From Rossellomorea marisflavi (GTDB lineage Bacteria > Bacillota > Bacilli > Bacillales > Bacillaceae_B): a DNA stretch of 64,000 bases. Position numbers and translations under genes: made by a program. The notes under the pieces are model-generated. The model worked only from the letters and a program-made list of their open reading frames with translations. It was not told the origin of the DNA and ran no database searches. Below are positions 7,881 to 16,875 of this stretch, piece after piece; position 1 is the stretch's first letter, and the number at the start of each line of letters is the position of its first letter. The stretch lies in contig NZ_LGUE01000004.1 in the NCBI RefSeq assembly GCF_001274775.1, forward strand, positions 294,163 to 358,162, in the 5' to 3' direction.

Positions 7881-8627
7881 ATGAAACCTGTAGATATTTT
7901 GACGATGAATAAGACAAGCTGGGAGCAATCGGCCGAGCGCTTTTTCGGACGGACGGCCCTGCCGGAGTTCGGGCCGAATGCCCCGAGTGAAGATGAGCTT
8001 CACCTGTTTGGAGATGTAAACGGAAAAACCGTACTCGATATCGGGTGCGGGAGTGGACATTCCCTGGCCTATATGGGGAATCAGGGGGCCGGTGAGCTGT
8101 GGGGCCTCGACCTGACCACAAAGCAGATCGAAGCGGCGACGGGTGTGCTTTCGGAACAGAATGCCACAGTGAAGCTGTTCGAATCCCCCATGGAGGAGAA
8201 TCCCGGGCTTCCTATGAACCATTTCGACGTGGTGTACTCCATATACGCCCTGGGCTGGACGTATGATCTGAAGAAAACATTGAGCCATGTCCACTCGTAC
8301 CTGAAGCCGGGCGGCACGTTCATCTTCAGCTGGGAGAATCCCATGCACGACCGCCTCCAGTACCGGGACGGCGAGTTCGTCATGACCAAATCGTATGTAA
8401 CGGAAGGTCCTGAATACAATGAGGGGTGGAATAAAAGTGTCGTGATTCACCACCGAAAGCTGACCACCTACATCAATACGCTCATACAGTGTGGATTTAC
8501 GATTGAAAACGTCATTGATGAAGTAGTGATTGCCGACACTCCGTCTGACAACCCGGAACGTTGGTACGCCAGTAAGAAAGCGGAATGGGTGCCTTCCACG
8601 TTTATTGTGAAGGCGAGGAAGATGTGA
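7881..8627 (+). CDS. Class I SAM-dependent methyltransferase
   Basis: The 248-residue enzyme has a clear SAM-binding motif I (VLDIGCGSGHS, about residue 51), the acidic strand-2 end (GELWGLDLT), motif IV (FDVVYSIYALGW) and motif VI (YLKPGGTFIFSWENP). The acceptor is unknown. Many such proteins in Bacillus are annotated only as methyltransferase domain proteins. It stands alone between a terminator and the convergent alpha/beta hydrolase gene, from which a short GAGGGG/CCCCTC hairpin separates it. Confidence 0.8.
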   Translation: MKPVDILTMNKTSWEQSAERFFGRTALPEFGPNAPSEDELHLFGDVNGKTVLDIGCGSGHSLAYMGNQGAGELWGLDLTTKQIEAATGVLSEQNATVKLFESPMEENPGLPMNHFDVVYSIYALGWTYDLKKTLSHVHSYLKPGGTFIFSWENPMHDRLQYRDGEFVMTKSYVTEGPEYNEGWNKSVVIHHRKLTTYINTLIQCGFTIENVIDEVVIADTPSDNPERWYASKKAEWVPSTFIVKARKM

Positions 8628-8644
8628 GGGGCTGTTTCCCCTCT
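8627..8644. terminator. Weak bidirectional hairpin between convergent genes
   Basis: GAGGGG-ctgttt-CCCCTC lies exactly between the convergent methyltransferase and hydrolase stops. Neither side has a long T run, so termination strength is uncertain. Confidence 0.4.
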
Positions 8645-9367
8645 CTACTTCTTAATGAGTTCCTTAATGGCCGAAATAACCACATCCGGCTGATCACGTT
8701 GTATGTAATGAGCACTATCTTCTATGACCCTGTATTCTCCCATTGTAGACAATAAAGAGAGCTCTTGCTGCATATCATTCCAAAGTGATTGTGCCTCCTC
8801 TGAATAGTGATCCTTCTTTCCTGCACAAAGAACAACGACTGGTATTTGTAGAGGCTTCTTCTCTGCAGACTTGCATTGATCCAAGCTCTCCTGAAATTCA
8901 TCGTAGTTGCCTTCGAGGGTGAATTGTTGTGCATACCTGATTTTGAATTCGTCAGACATTACAGGGAGAAAACGTTCCCTATAGTCAACGGGAGTGGAGT
9001 CCACAAGAATCAGTCCGGCAACTTCATCAGGATACATGCTTGCAAACAGCCTAATATTTACTCCTCCAAAAGAGTCCCCAACCAAGATCAAAGGGCTTGT
9101 GATGCTTAATTCATGCAGAACCTCCCTAAGTTCTTCAACCATGTGAAGACTGGTTCTCTCCGACCTAGTTGGATCGCTCCTCCCCAACCCAGCTCGATCA
9201 TATAAAATCACTTGTGCATGGTCAGATACGTTTTCCCACACCCCATCCCACACTTTCGAATCATTTCCATATCCAGCTTCAAAAACAACGGTGTGACCAC
9301 CTTCTTCTTGACCTGTCATCCTTACAAAGATGTTTACATCTTTTACTTTCACCCAACGTTCATTCAT
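8645..9367 (-). CDS. Alpha/beta hydrolase
   Basis: The 240-residue protein has the alpha/beta hydrolase fold. The nucleophile elbow is GDSFGG (about residue 98), the oxyanion region is VVFEAGYGND near residue 28, LYDRAGLGRSD is the conserved strand-4 motif, and the final histidine is in EDSAHYIQRDQP. It belongs to the esterase/haloperoxidase-like group, with substrate unknown. No signal peptide is visible. The upstream 266 bp to the aldehyde dehydrogenase gene hold no further gene that I can support. Confidence 0.75.
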   Translation of the reverse strand: MNERWVKVKDVNIFVRMTGQEEGGHTVVFEAGYGNDSKVWDGVWENVSDHAQVILYDRAGLGRSDPTRSERTSLHMVEELREVLHELSITSPLILVGDSFGGVNIRLFASMYPDEVAGLILVDSTPVDYRERFLPVMSDEFKIRYAQQFTLEGNYDEFQESLDQCKSAEKKPLQIPVVVLCAGKKDHYSEEAQSLWNDMQQELSLLSTMGEYRVIEDSAHYIQRDQPDVVISAIKELIKK

Positions 9368-9633
9368 AGTGGTTCTCCTCCTGTATTAAATCCATTAGAA
9401 TCTTGCCATACCTTAGACAAACGAGCGTGTAGTATGCTCCTGCTCTCCTTCATTTCAGGCACATCAAGCACATCCCTTGCAAACAAAAAACGGCTGTATT
9501 ATAGTAGTCCTGATCATCAATTGACATATCAACTAATTGCGCACAATCAATTGGAAACTCGAGAAATAGTTCCCATGATTATTTTTGTCCCAAACGGGAA
9601 AAGCAATAGAGTAGCCAAATCAAAGGAGTGTTC

Positions 9634-10941
9634 ATGTTGGAAAACTACCAAGATCTTTTAACAAAACAACGTACGTATTTCCGTACGGGAGAAACCAAAA
9701 GTGTTGCTTTCCGTATTAACACATTAAATACATTGAAATCACTTGTTCAGAAGCACGAGCAGGATATCCTGGATGCTGTGAAACAGGATCTGAATAAATC
9801 CGAGCTTGAAGCAAAACGTGCCGAGGTCGGCCTCGTGATCGGTGAAATCGACTTGATGGTGGAGAATCTTGAAGAGTGGGCAGCGACAAAAGAAGTGCCG
9901 ACACCTGCTTCCCACGAAGGAGCAAAAAGCTTCATCCAGCCTGAGCCGTATGGTTCTGCACTTGTCATCGCACCTTGGAACTATCCATTCCAGCTTGCTG
10001 TGACACCGCTTGTTGGCGCCATTGCCGGTGGGAATACGGCCGTATTGAAGCCTTCCGAGCTTACACCGAAAACATCTGCCCTGCTCTCTACATTGATCAA
10101 CGACAACTTCCCTGAAGAATATCTTCATGTTGTGGAAGGCGAAGTTGAAACCAGCACGGCCCTATTGAAAGAAGACTTTGATTACATCTTCTTCACAGGC
10201 AGCACGGGCGTAGGTAAAATCGTGGCCGAAGCAGCAGCGAAGCACCTGACTCCGACTACGCTTGAACTGGGCGGTAAAAGTCCGACGATCGTCCACGAAG
10301 ATGCCAACCTTGATGAAGCAGCTCAGCGCATTGCACGCGGTAAATTCGCCAATGCCGGCCAAACCTGTGTGGCACCGGATTATCTTCTTGTCCACAGCAG
10401 CGTAAAAGATGAACTCATGAGCAAATTCAAAGAAGTCATCACGGCTTCTTATGGTGAAAACATCGTCGAGAACCCGAACTTCGGACATGTAGTGAGCGAG
10501 CGCCACTTCGACCGCCTTGTCGGCTTCCTCGATAACGGAAGCATCGTGACCGGCGGGAAACATGACCGCGACAACCTGATCATCGAGCCGACCATCCTTG
10601 ATAACATCTCATGGGATGACTCCGTGATGCAGGATGAGATCTTCGGACCGATTTTGCCTGTCATGACGTATGACAGCCTGGACGATATCATCGAACCGAT
10701 TGTGAAACGTCCGAAACCACTTGCTCTTTACCTGTTCTCTGATGACGAAGCCGTACAGGATGAGATCCTGAGTACGATTTCCTTCGGTGGTGGATCCATC
10801 AATGATACGATCAACCACATGACATCCCACTACCTTCCATTCGGAGGCGTAGGCGATAGCGGAATGGGCGCCTATCACGGGAAAGCAAGCTTCGATACGT
10901 TCACTCACTTCAAGAGCGTGTTGAAACGTTCAACGAAATAA
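9634..10941 (+). CDS. Aldehyde dehydrogenase (class 3-like, YwdH type)
   Basis: The 435-residue enzyme oxidises aldehydes to acids with NAD(P). It shows the cofactor-region motif APWNYPFQL, the glycine motif FTGSTGVGK, the catalytic glutamate segment LELGGKSP, and the nucleophilic cysteine in NAGQTCVAPDY. Lack of the longer N-terminus and a C-terminal LPFGGVGDSGMGAYHG place it with fatty aldehyde or class 3 dehydrogenases, like B. subtilis YwdH. The ATG at 9634 follows AAAGGAG by 5-6 bp; the GTG at 9628 overlaps the ribosome binding site. It is monocistronic, followed by two hairpins. Confidence 0.85.
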   Translation: MLENYQDLLTKQRTYFRTGETKSVAFRINTLNTLKSLVQKHEQDILDAVKQDLNKSELEAKRAEVGLVIGEIDLMVENLEEWAATKEVPTPASHEGAKSFIQPEPYGSALVIAPWNYPFQLAVTPLVGAIAGGNTAVLKPSELTPKTSALLSTLINDNFPEEYLHVVEGEVETSTALLKEDFDYIFFTGSTGVGKIVAEAAAKHLTPTTLELGGKSPTIVHEDANLDEAAQRIARGKFANAGQTCVAPDYLLVHSSVKDELMSKFKEVITASYGENIVENPNFGHVVSERHFDRLVGFLDNGSIVTGGKHDRDNLIIEPTILDNISWDDSVMQDEIFGPILPVMTYDSLDDIIEPIVKRPKPLALYLFSDDEAVQDEILSTISFGGGSINDTINHMTSHYLPFGGVGDSGMGAYHGKASFDTFTHFKSVLKRSTK

Positions 10942-10952
10942 TAATGAATGAT

Positions 10953-10987
10953 CCCGTATTGCCATCAGGAGTTGCGGCAATACAGGG
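10953..10987 (+). repeat. Inverted repeat downstream of aldehyde dehydrogenase
   Basis: CCCGTATTGCC pairs with GGCAATACAGGG (one bulged A). It is a stable hairpin without a T run, 11 bp after the stop codon, and may protect the mRNA end or assist termination. Confidence 0.5.
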
Positions 10988-11013
10988 TGAGTACTAGAAA
11001 ACTTTATAGTCGA

Positions 11014-11052
11014 ATCTAAACCCCCAGAGTTACCGACTCTGGGGGTTTAGAT
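11014..11052. terminator. Long perfect hairpin, probable bidirectional terminator
   Basis: ATCTAAACCCCCAGAGT and its exact reverse complement form a 17-bp stem around TACCG. The A-rich and T-rich arm ends give a weak U tract in both directions. It separates the aldehyde dehydrogenase gene from the convergent lipoprotein gene. Confidence 0.65.
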
Positions 11053-11092
11053 TTATATATTCCATCCGGGCACAGCGAAGATCAACAAGAGA

Positions 11093-11572
11093 TCATTCAA
11101 ATGATTCAGCAGTCTCAATCAGCTCTTCTTTGGTGATTTCCTTTTCAGACTGCTCCCCATAATACGTCAGACGATAATGGATTTGATCATCAGTCCAATC
11201 CAAATGCATCACACCGGCATCATCCTCTCCATATTCACCTTTCACGTCCCCTATTTCCACTTCTTCATATTCGTTATCTGAACTGTTCGATACTTCTTTC
11301 CCCCGAACCATCATCAGGCCCAAATGGCTTCCTTCTCCATATAAATCAAATGTCACTATTTCATGACCAGCAACTGGTGGGTCGAATTGAGCATCCTTTA
11401 CTGCAATCGGAGTCTTGCTTGGCAATTTAGGCTTGAAATCCTGTTGGTTCAGTTGTTCTCTCAGATCGCTATTGTCGAAATCATGTAAGCTAGAATCATT
11501 CCCACCATCTGCGTTGCTACAGCTCATCAAAAGAACTGAAATGACCAATAACCAAAACATTGGTCTTCTCAT
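11093..11572 (-). CDS. Putative lipoprotein
   Basis: The 159-residue protein has a basic start, a hydrophobic stretch and a lipobox LLMSC (Cys18), so it should be lipidated and anchored on the outer face of the membrane. The mature part is acidic and polar. Its C-terminal IHYRLTYYG and EITKEELIETAESF look like the end of DUF4367-type domains found in sporulation or anti-sigma-linked proteins, but this is a weak resemblance. It is monocistronic between a terminator and the racemase operon. Confidence 0.65.
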   Translation of the reverse strand: MRRPMFWLLVISVLLMSCSNADGGNDSSLHDFDNSDLREQLNQQDFKPKLPSKTPIAVKDAQFDPPVAGHEIVTFDLYGEGSHLGLMMVRGKEVSNSSDNEYEEVEIGDVKGEYGEDDAGVMHLDWTDDQIHYRLTYYGEQSEKEITKEELIETAESFE

Positions 11573-11751
11573 TCACACACCCCCTTTCGGAACGGTGGTA
11601 TTGATCAGCTTTTTAAACTAGGCAATGCTCAGGTTTCAATCTAACTTACCTGTTTGGTTCATGCAACAGTCATTAATCACCGGTCCATCCACCAACTTAA
11701 TCTTTTGGTCCTTAGATTGCATGTTCTTCGAAGCAAGCAATCACCTTCCCA

Positions 11752-12471
11752 TTAATGGTCTTTGTGGGGCACTCTATCACCTTTCAAGGCATGTGAGACG
11801 GCTGCTTCAGCGTGTAAGGCCGTCGTATTGAATAATGGTACAGCCACATCCTCCTGTTTAATCAACAGGGAAATCTCCGTACAACCAAGGATCACACCCT
11901 GGCATCCCTTATCGATCAACTTCTCGATGACCTGCTGATAGACCCTTTTGGATGCCGCTACTATTTTCCCGAGACACAGCTCCCGATAAATAATATCGTG
12001 TACAAGCTGGCGACCTTCTTGGTCTGGAACAACGACTTCAAGACCATGGCGGGATGAAAGGCGGCCTTTGTAGAATTCTTCTTCCATCGTAAACGCCGTG
12101 CCAAGAAGACCGATTTTCGTCAGCCCTGCATCCTTGATGGTTTGGGCAGTGGCATCGGCGATATGGATGAGCGGAATATTGATGGATTTCTGAACGTCAT
12201 CGGCCATTTTGTGCATCGTATTCGTGCAGATCAGGAGAAAATCAGCGCCACCGCGTTCGATCTGCTGGGCTCCTTTAATCATCAGCTCTGTAGCCTTGTC
12301 CCACTCATCATGATGCTGAAACTGCTTGACCTCTTCAAAATCCACCGACATCATGATGCTTTTCGCCGAGTGGTGGCCACCGAGCTTTTGATTGATGCCT
12401 TGATTGATTAGGCGGTAATATTCACTGGATGACTCCCAGCTCATACCTCCGAGTAATCCGATTGTTTTCAT
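11752..12471 (-). CDS. Aspartate/glutamate racemase family protein
   Basis: The 239-residue protein is of the PLP-independent Asp/Glu racemase superfamily. The paired catalytic cysteines are in LICTNTMHK (about residue 83) and VILGCTEISL (about residue 196), and the N-terminus IGLLGGMSWESS is typical of the RacX/YgeA broad-specificity amino acid racemase group. Its ATG overlaps the stop of the kinase gene (ATGA), showing translational coupling. It is the last gene of the HAD/kinase/racemase operon. Whether it makes D-amino acids for wall or biofilm use cannot be told. Confidence 0.8.
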   Translation of the reverse strand: MKTIGLLGGMSWESSSEYYRLINQGINQKLGGHHSAKSIMMSVDFEEVKQFQHHDEWDKATELMIKGAQQIERGGADFLLICTNTMHKMADDVQKSINIPLIHIADATAQTIKDAGLTKIGLLGTAFTMEEEFYKGRLSSRHGLEVVVPDQEGRQLVHDIIYRELCLGKIVAASKRVYQQVIEKLIDKGCQGVILGCTEISLLIKQEDVAVPLFNTTALHAEAAVSHALKGDRVPHKDH

Positions 12472-13223
12472 TTAGGTATCCTCCCTTTCACTCCTTGCCA
12501 TACAATCCCTAGAAGCCGGTCCGCATCCTCACCCGGAACGTTCTCCGACAGCCTAGCCCCTGCAATCACCGCTTGCCACTGGAGCACCTCATCACGGTCC
12601 ACCCCGCTCTTCTCGCAGTATAGTGCAAGGTACTGCTCGGCGATTTCCTGATCGAAACCAACATACAAGAGATAGGTGCGAACCACATCTGCGCGGATGT
12701 CCCCCGAACTGGCGTCCACCCAATCGAGGACCCGGATCCCATCCTCGGTTTCCACCAGATTGAATAGATGTAAGTCACCGTGACACAGCTTGGTTCCTGA
12801 CAATTGATCCACCTGTTTCAACAGGCCCATCTTCTCTTCTGAAGATAGTGATGAGACGTCCTGCAGCTGCCTGATCAGTTTATCTCTCATCGGTTCAAGT
12901 CCCGGCGCTTCTTTCTCATGGATCATTATCTGGGTCTCGACTGACACGGACAAATAGTCCTCCATAAGAGTTCGGTTCTTCATGGCGAGATCTCCGAGGG
13001 TTTCTCCCTCTATGTATTCCATGACCAGGGCCTGTCTTCCGTTGAAAGTGGTGAGTTCAAGGACTTCCGGCACAGGGATGCCAAGGGAATGGATGTAACG
13101 CTGCTTTTCCGCTTCCTTCAGGGCTTCGTCCCCAGGGAAGCCTTCCTTGTACACCTTGACGGCATGGCCTGCATCATTCAGATAGATCTCCGCCGTGTTA
13201 CCCGTGGCGATGGGTCCCTTCAT
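12468..13223 (-). CDS. Aminoglycoside phosphotransferase-like small-molecule kinase
   Basis: The 251-residue protein has the APH/choline-kinase-like fold. GNTAEIYL resembles the P-loop, VKVYKE holds the ATP-binding lysine, MEYIEGETLGD is the hinge, the Brenner motif is CHGDLHLFNL (near residue 168), and VLDWVDAS contains the metal-binding aspartate. Such proteins phosphorylate antibiotics or metabolites such as fructosamines or thiosugars; the substrate here is unknown. The ATG at 13223 overlaps the stop of the upstream HAD gene as ATGA, which fixes the start; a longer in-frame reading extends into that gene. Confidence 0.75.
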   Translation of the reverse strand: MKGPIATGNTAEIYLNDAGHAVKVYKEGFPGDEALKEAEKQRYIHSLGIPVPEVLELTTFNGRQALVMEYIEGETLGDLAMKNRTLMEDYLSVSVETQIMIHEKEAPGLEPMRDKLIRQLQDVSSLSSEEKMGLLKQVDQLSGTKLCHGDLHLFNLVETEDGIRVLDWVDASSGDIRADVVRTYLLYVGFDQEIAEQYLALYCEKSGVDRDEVLQWQAVIAGARLSENVPGEDADRLLGIVWQGVKGRIPK

Positions 13224-13849
13224 ATCAACCCTTCTTCCTTCAAGAGCTCCCATAGATCCTGCTTCTTCCGCTGGAGATGCAGGGCCTTCATGCCGATCCG
13301 CTCGGCCCCCTGGATGTTCTCGATAAGATCGTCGACGAAGACGGCTTCTTCCGCGCGGATGTTCATCTCTTCTAGTGCGTAGCGGTAGATCGCTTCGCTC
13401 GGCTTCACTTTATTGACGGTGGAAGAGAGGATGATCCGCTCGAAATATTTCCGCAATCCGAGCTGGTCGAATACCCAGTCCATGCTAGGCACGGCGTTTG
13501 AGATGACCCCGAGGCGATAATGCTTTGCTTTCAGCTTCTCTAGCACCGCCTTCACTTCCATGAACATCTCGCAGTGGCGGGCATAGTGGCAGAAGTAAAA
13601 AAGTTCCGGCGCGAGTTCCCTTGCCCCCATTTCGTCTGCAATGACCTCGTAATAGCGTTTGAAATAGCGCTCCTCTTCTTCCCAATTCGTGATGAACGGA
13701 AGCTCCAGCATCTTCGCCTTCCCGATCGCCGTCTGCACATCCTGTCGCTCGAATCCCCGTTCTGCGAGAATGTGATGAACCCGGTCTTCCCCTTTTTTGA
13801 CTGTGTCGAATAAAACGCCCCCTGCATCCAGGAATATGACGCGCTCCAT
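13220..13849 (-). CDS. HAD family hydrolase
   Basis: The 209-residue phosphatase-like protein has HAD motif I (VIFLDAGGVLFDT; nucleophile D8, but glycine replaces the second Asp), motif II GVISNAV, motif III in NKVKPSEAIY, and motif IV VFVDDLIENI. An alpha-helical cap lies between motifs I and II. The DxGGV variant is common in YihX/epoxide-hydrolase-N-like HAD proteins. It leads an operon with a kinase and a racemase, each overlapping the next by 4 bp, suggesting a shared small-molecule pathway. Confidence 0.8.
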   Translation of the reverse strand: MERVIFLDAGGVLFDTVKKGEDRVHHILAERGFERQDVQTAIGKAKMLELPFITNWEEEERYFKRYYEVIADEMGARELAPELFYFCHYARHCEMFMEVKAVLEKLKAKHYRLGVISNAVPSMDWVFDQLGLRKYFERIILSSTVNKVKPSEAIYRYALEEMNIRAEEAVFVDDLIENIQGAERIGMKALHLQRKKQDLWELLKEEGLI

Positions 13850-13909
13850 ACTTGTTCCTCCTTCATAAAAACAGGCCCTCAGCTCATGTCTGAAAACCTG
13901 TCATCTTCT

Positions 13910-14290
13910 CTATTGTTTATGATCCATAACGGCAAAATAATTGTCTTCATCATCAGCGAAATTGAACACACGCTGCGGGCCCATCTGGACGATTTCCCCG
14001 ACGGTCACGCCCTCTGAGGATAGCTTCTCATACAATTCATCAAACCGGTCGCTGAAAAACATGATGGAAGGCGTTCCGAGATTGAGCTCCGGCGACATCT
14101 TGGCGATGAGCTCCTTATCATGAAGGATCATCCTCGTCTCCGCCTCCGCTGTAGGAGCGATTTCCACCCAGCGCATATGGCCGTTATCCTCTTCCGACTT
14201 GATGTGGAAGCCTGCTTTCTCACTCCAGAATGCCTTCGCCTGATCCTGATTGTTCACATAAAGCATGATTTGACCGATTTGATTGATCAT
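13910..14290 (-). CDS. VOC family protein (glyoxalase/bleomycin resistance-like)
   Basis: The 126-residue protein shows the beta-alpha-beta-beta-beta VOC pattern: GQIMLYVNNQDQAKAFW at the start, MRWVEIAP, PSIMFFSD and FADDEDNYFAVMDH at the end. It may bind a metal or sequester a small toxic compound; no substrate is evident. The start is ATG 14290, behind a strong AGGAGG; a longer reading frame upstream (to 14407) has no ribosome binding site and probably is the 5' leader. It is divergent from the PhzF gene. Confidence 0.75.
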   Translation of the reverse strand: MINQIGQIMLYVNNQDQAKAFWSEKAGFHIKSEEDNGHMRWVEIAPTAEAETRMILHDKELIAKMSPELNLGTPSIMFFSDRFDELYEKLSSEGVTVGEIVQMGPQRVFNFADDEDNYFAVMDHKQ

Positions 14291-14449
14291 GTTTTGATCC
14301 TCCTGGTAAATGGGGTATGTTTCTTCATTCGCCATGAAGGCCTGTTTTCCTGCCATGATCTTCATGTTTCCACCTATATTTACGCTGAATGGACAAGAAG
14401 GTTTCAAAAAGTTTGATACAATAAGGAAAATTGTCTGAGGAGGAAAATG

Positions 14450-15301
14450 ATGAAGTTTTTTATTGTGGATGCCTTTACGGATGTTCCGTTCGGCGGGAAT
14501 CCTGCCGGAGTCGTCCTGGTGGATGAGATGGATGAATCCTTCATGCAGCTATTCGCACGTGAGCTTGGCTATTCAGAGACTGCTTTTGTGGAAAGGAAGA
14601 GCGATTCTTCATTCCACGTGCGCTTCTTCACGCCGAATACCGAGGTGGATCTGTGCGGACACGCCACCATCGCTGCCTTTACCGTTCTTTTGGACAAGGG
14701 ACTGGTAGAAGACGGTCGCTCTTACATCATGAAAACCGGAGCGGGCGACATCACCGTCCATTTAACGAACGGCCGCATCATGATGGAACAGGCACCACCA
14801 AGTCTCGGGGATCACTGTGAAGATGTGGTGGAACTGGCTGGGCTCCTGGGAATCGAAGTGTCATCCATTGGAGGGGCCCTGCCGCCTCGTGCCGTGAGCA
14901 CCGGGTTGATGGATCTCATGGTTCCGGTCATGAGCAAGCTTGCACTCGACGTCATCAATCCGGATATGAAGGCCTTGGCAGCTTATCAAGAAAAGCACGG
15001 GCTGGCCGGGATTCACGCGTTCACCCTGGATGTCACGGATGCCCATGCCTGCAGCCGGAATTTCAGCCCCCTTTACGGGATTGACGAAGAATCCGCCACC
15101 GGGACGGCGAGTGGCGCTATGACGTACTATCTGTATCATTATGGGGTGTTGACGGAGTTTGACGAGGAGTTCCGGTGTTTACAGGGTGAAAGCCTCCAAC
15201 GGCCATCGGTCATTACGACAAGGCTGACTGATCCTGCGAAGCCCCGGGTGCGTGTTGGAGGGACTGGTGTAATCATTTCAGAGGGTATAATTAGGATATA
15301 A
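14450..15301 (+). CDS. PhzF family isomerase/epimerase
   Basis: The 283-residue protein belongs to the PhzF/diaminopimelate epimerase-fold family. Key segments are FTDVPFGGNPAGVVLV at the N-terminus, YSETAFVE with the catalytic glutamate, RFFTPNTEVDLCGHATIA and the second-lobe GTASGAMTYYL. Two ATG codons stand in tandem; the second (14450) is better spaced from GAGGAGG. The real substrate is unknown, since most Bacillus PhzF homologues are not linked to phenazines, and there are no phenazine genes here. Confidence 0.8.
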   Translation: MKFFIVDAFTDVPFGGNPAGVVLVDEMDESFMQLFARELGYSETAFVERKSDSSFHVRFFTPNTEVDLCGHATIAAFTVLLDKGLVEDGRSYIMKTGAGDITVHLTNGRIMMEQAPPSLGDHCEDVVELAGLLGIEVSSIGGALPPRAVSTGLMDLMVPVMSKLALDVINPDMKALAAYQEKHGLAGIHAFTLDVTDAHACSRNFSPLYGIDEESATGTASGAMTYYLYHYGVLTEFDEEFRCLQGESLQRPSVITTRLTDPAKPRVRVGGTGVIISEGIIRI

Positions 15302-15377
15302 GGAAATTTTTTCTTTCACTCTTGCTTCCAAAGCGTATACTATTATTGTGACATAATAAATACAGGAGTGAATTCAC

Positions 15378-16220
15378 TTGAGACGATTTTTCTTCACCTT
15401 TTTAAAAACCCTTTTGTTCTTCAGTTTATGGGTAGTTGGCATATTGATTTGCTCCATACCTGGTGTAGAAGAACCACCCTACATACGCGAATACGCAGCT
15501 ACATTGAGGCTATGGTGGGAACTCACACCATTGTTTGCCACATTGTTAGCGAGCATGGTCATGCTTGTATGGGTGGAAAAAAAGAAGCTACGCATTAATC
15601 TCTTCCGCTCTCCGGCCAGAGACGTCGGACTGGGCTTGTCCCTGGGGATAATCTGGATTGGTGTGGCCCTGTTAGCATGGGGAATTGGGGACAACCTCCG
15701 AAGTGGGTCCATGGAGTCTATCCCACTATTCTCCGTTTGGCTCCTTGCAGTGTTAGTGAACGTCATCATGCAGGAATGGTTCGTCAGGGGGTACCTCTTC
15801 CAGCTCATCAGGAAAAACGGGAATACCCCAGTCGCCATTGCCATCACTACCCTACTGTTCACCGGTATGCACGGGGGAGCTTTTGAAGCTGGAATCATCC
15901 CTGTCATCAATATTGTGACCATGAGCATATTTGTTTCCCTTCTACTTCTTTATACGGGAAATCTTCTTGCTCCTATCATTGCTCACTTCATATGGAATGC
16001 GGTAGGAGGCCTGGTCACGGGTACCGTTTCACTTGCTGAAGATTATCCTTCCCTCTGGAACTGGACTGTCAGTGGCAGCCCGCTTCAGTCTGGCGGTATT
16101 GCTAAACTGGAAGGGAGTATCATGGTTCTTGTACTGAATCTCCTTCTTATCACATGGATGAGCTGGCTTTTGACATCAAAGATTCGAAGGACTGGTACCA
16201 TCACTCCATCCACGATATAA
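15378..16220 (+). CDS. CPBP family intramembrane metalloprotease
   Basis: The 280-residue membrane protein has about eight hydrophobic helices and the CPBP (Abi, type II CAAX protease-like) motifs: QEWFVRGYLF in place of the usual EExxxR, FTGMHGG with the metal-binding histidine, and IIAHFIWNAVGG with the second histidine. The first glutamate of the EE pair is glutamine, a variation also seen in other family members. Translation starts at TTG, 9 bp after AGGAG. The role may be processing of small peptides or bacteriocin immunity (inference). Confidence 0.75.
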   Translation: MRRFFFTFLKTLLFFSLWVVGILICSIPGVEEPPYIREYAATLRLWWELTPLFATLLASMVMLVWVEKKKLRINLFRSPARDVGLGLSLGIIWIGVALLAWGIGDNLRSGSMESIPLFSVWLLAVLVNVIMQEWFVRGYLFQLIRKNGNTPVAIAITTLLFTGMHGGAFEAGIIPVINIVTMSIFVSLLLLYTGNLLAPIIAHFIWNAVGGLVTGTVSLAEDYPSLWNWTVSGSPLQSGGIAKLEGSIMVLVLNLLLITWMSWLLTSKIRRTGTITPSTI

Positions 16221-16250
16221 AAAAGAAGGCTGTCCAATCGGGCAGCCTTC
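16219..16250 (-). terminator. Bidirectional terminator between CPBP and methyltransferase genes
   Basis: GAAGGCTG and CAGCCTTC form the stem. On the minus strand it is followed by TTTTTT, a good rho-independent terminator for the methyltransferase gene; the plus side has a weaker T content. Confidence 0.75.
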
Positions 16251-16255
16251 CGTTC

Positions 16256-16873
16256 TTATCGCTGAATCTTGTACACGCCCCCGCAATGTGAAATTTGCTG
16301 ATAGGTCAAACCATTGACATGCGACTCTAATTCGTTCCTCACAAAATAAAACTCGTCCTCATCCCAACGCCTACGATTGTCCTTCCGACACGCCTCAAGG
16401 TCTTCCCTCGTTTGAAACGAAATGTCACCGATCAAGAGTTTGCCCCCGGTCTTCAACAGACCCAGCAACTCCTTGATCAGCGCTGTCTTCTTTTTATCCG
16501 TAAGGTGGTGGAGCGTGTAGGTGCTGATGATGACGTCATAGGATGACTGCTTGATGACAGAAGGAATCCCTTCCTGCAAGTCCGCTTGTATCAATTCTGC
16601 AGCTGGCATCTTCTCCAAGGCTTTCGCCATCATTTCCCTGGAAAAGTCGATTCCGGTGATCGTGTGACCGTGATCGTAAAGCCTGCTTGTGAGAACCGCC
16701 GTCCCAAAGCCGATGTCGAGGATTTCAGCATTGTCTTTCCCCATCGCTTCCTTATAAATCACATTCAAAATTTCCCTGTACCCCGCAAACGGGTACTGGT
16801 TGCTTTCCTCACTCTTTTTTACCGTTTCATCGTATTGGTCCGCCCATAGATCAAACCCAGTACTATTTAACAT
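16256..16873 (-). CDS. Class I SAM-dependent methyltransferase (YrrT-like)
   Basis: The 205-residue enzyme resembles B. subtilis YrrT: FDLWADQYDETV at the start, SAM motif I AEILDIGFGTAVL (about residue 50), ITGIDFS, motif IV YDVIISTYTLHHL and motif VI LLKTGGKLLIGD. In B. subtilis yrrT opens a methionine-to-cysteine operon; here the gene is alone. The ribosome binding site GGAGGG is buried in a hairpin with ATGCCC, and a 16-codon open frame lies just upstream, suggesting translational control. A terminator follows. Confidence 0.8.
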   Translation of the reverse strand: MLNSTGFDLWADQYDETVKKSEESNQYPFAGYREILNVIYKEAMGKDNAEILDIGFGTAVLTSRLYDHGHTITGIDFSREMMAKALEKMPAAELIQADLQEGIPSVIKQSSYDVIISTYTLHHLTDKKKTALIKELLGLLKTGGKLLIGDISFQTREDLEACRKDNRRRWDEDEFYFVRNELESHVNGLTYQQISHCGGVYKIQR

Positions 16874-16875
16874 AT

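Noticed and set aside
9368..9633. Plus-strand open frame across the hydrolase start and the intergenic region
   Set aside because: No ribosome binding site or recognisable protein features; treated as a non-coding gap.
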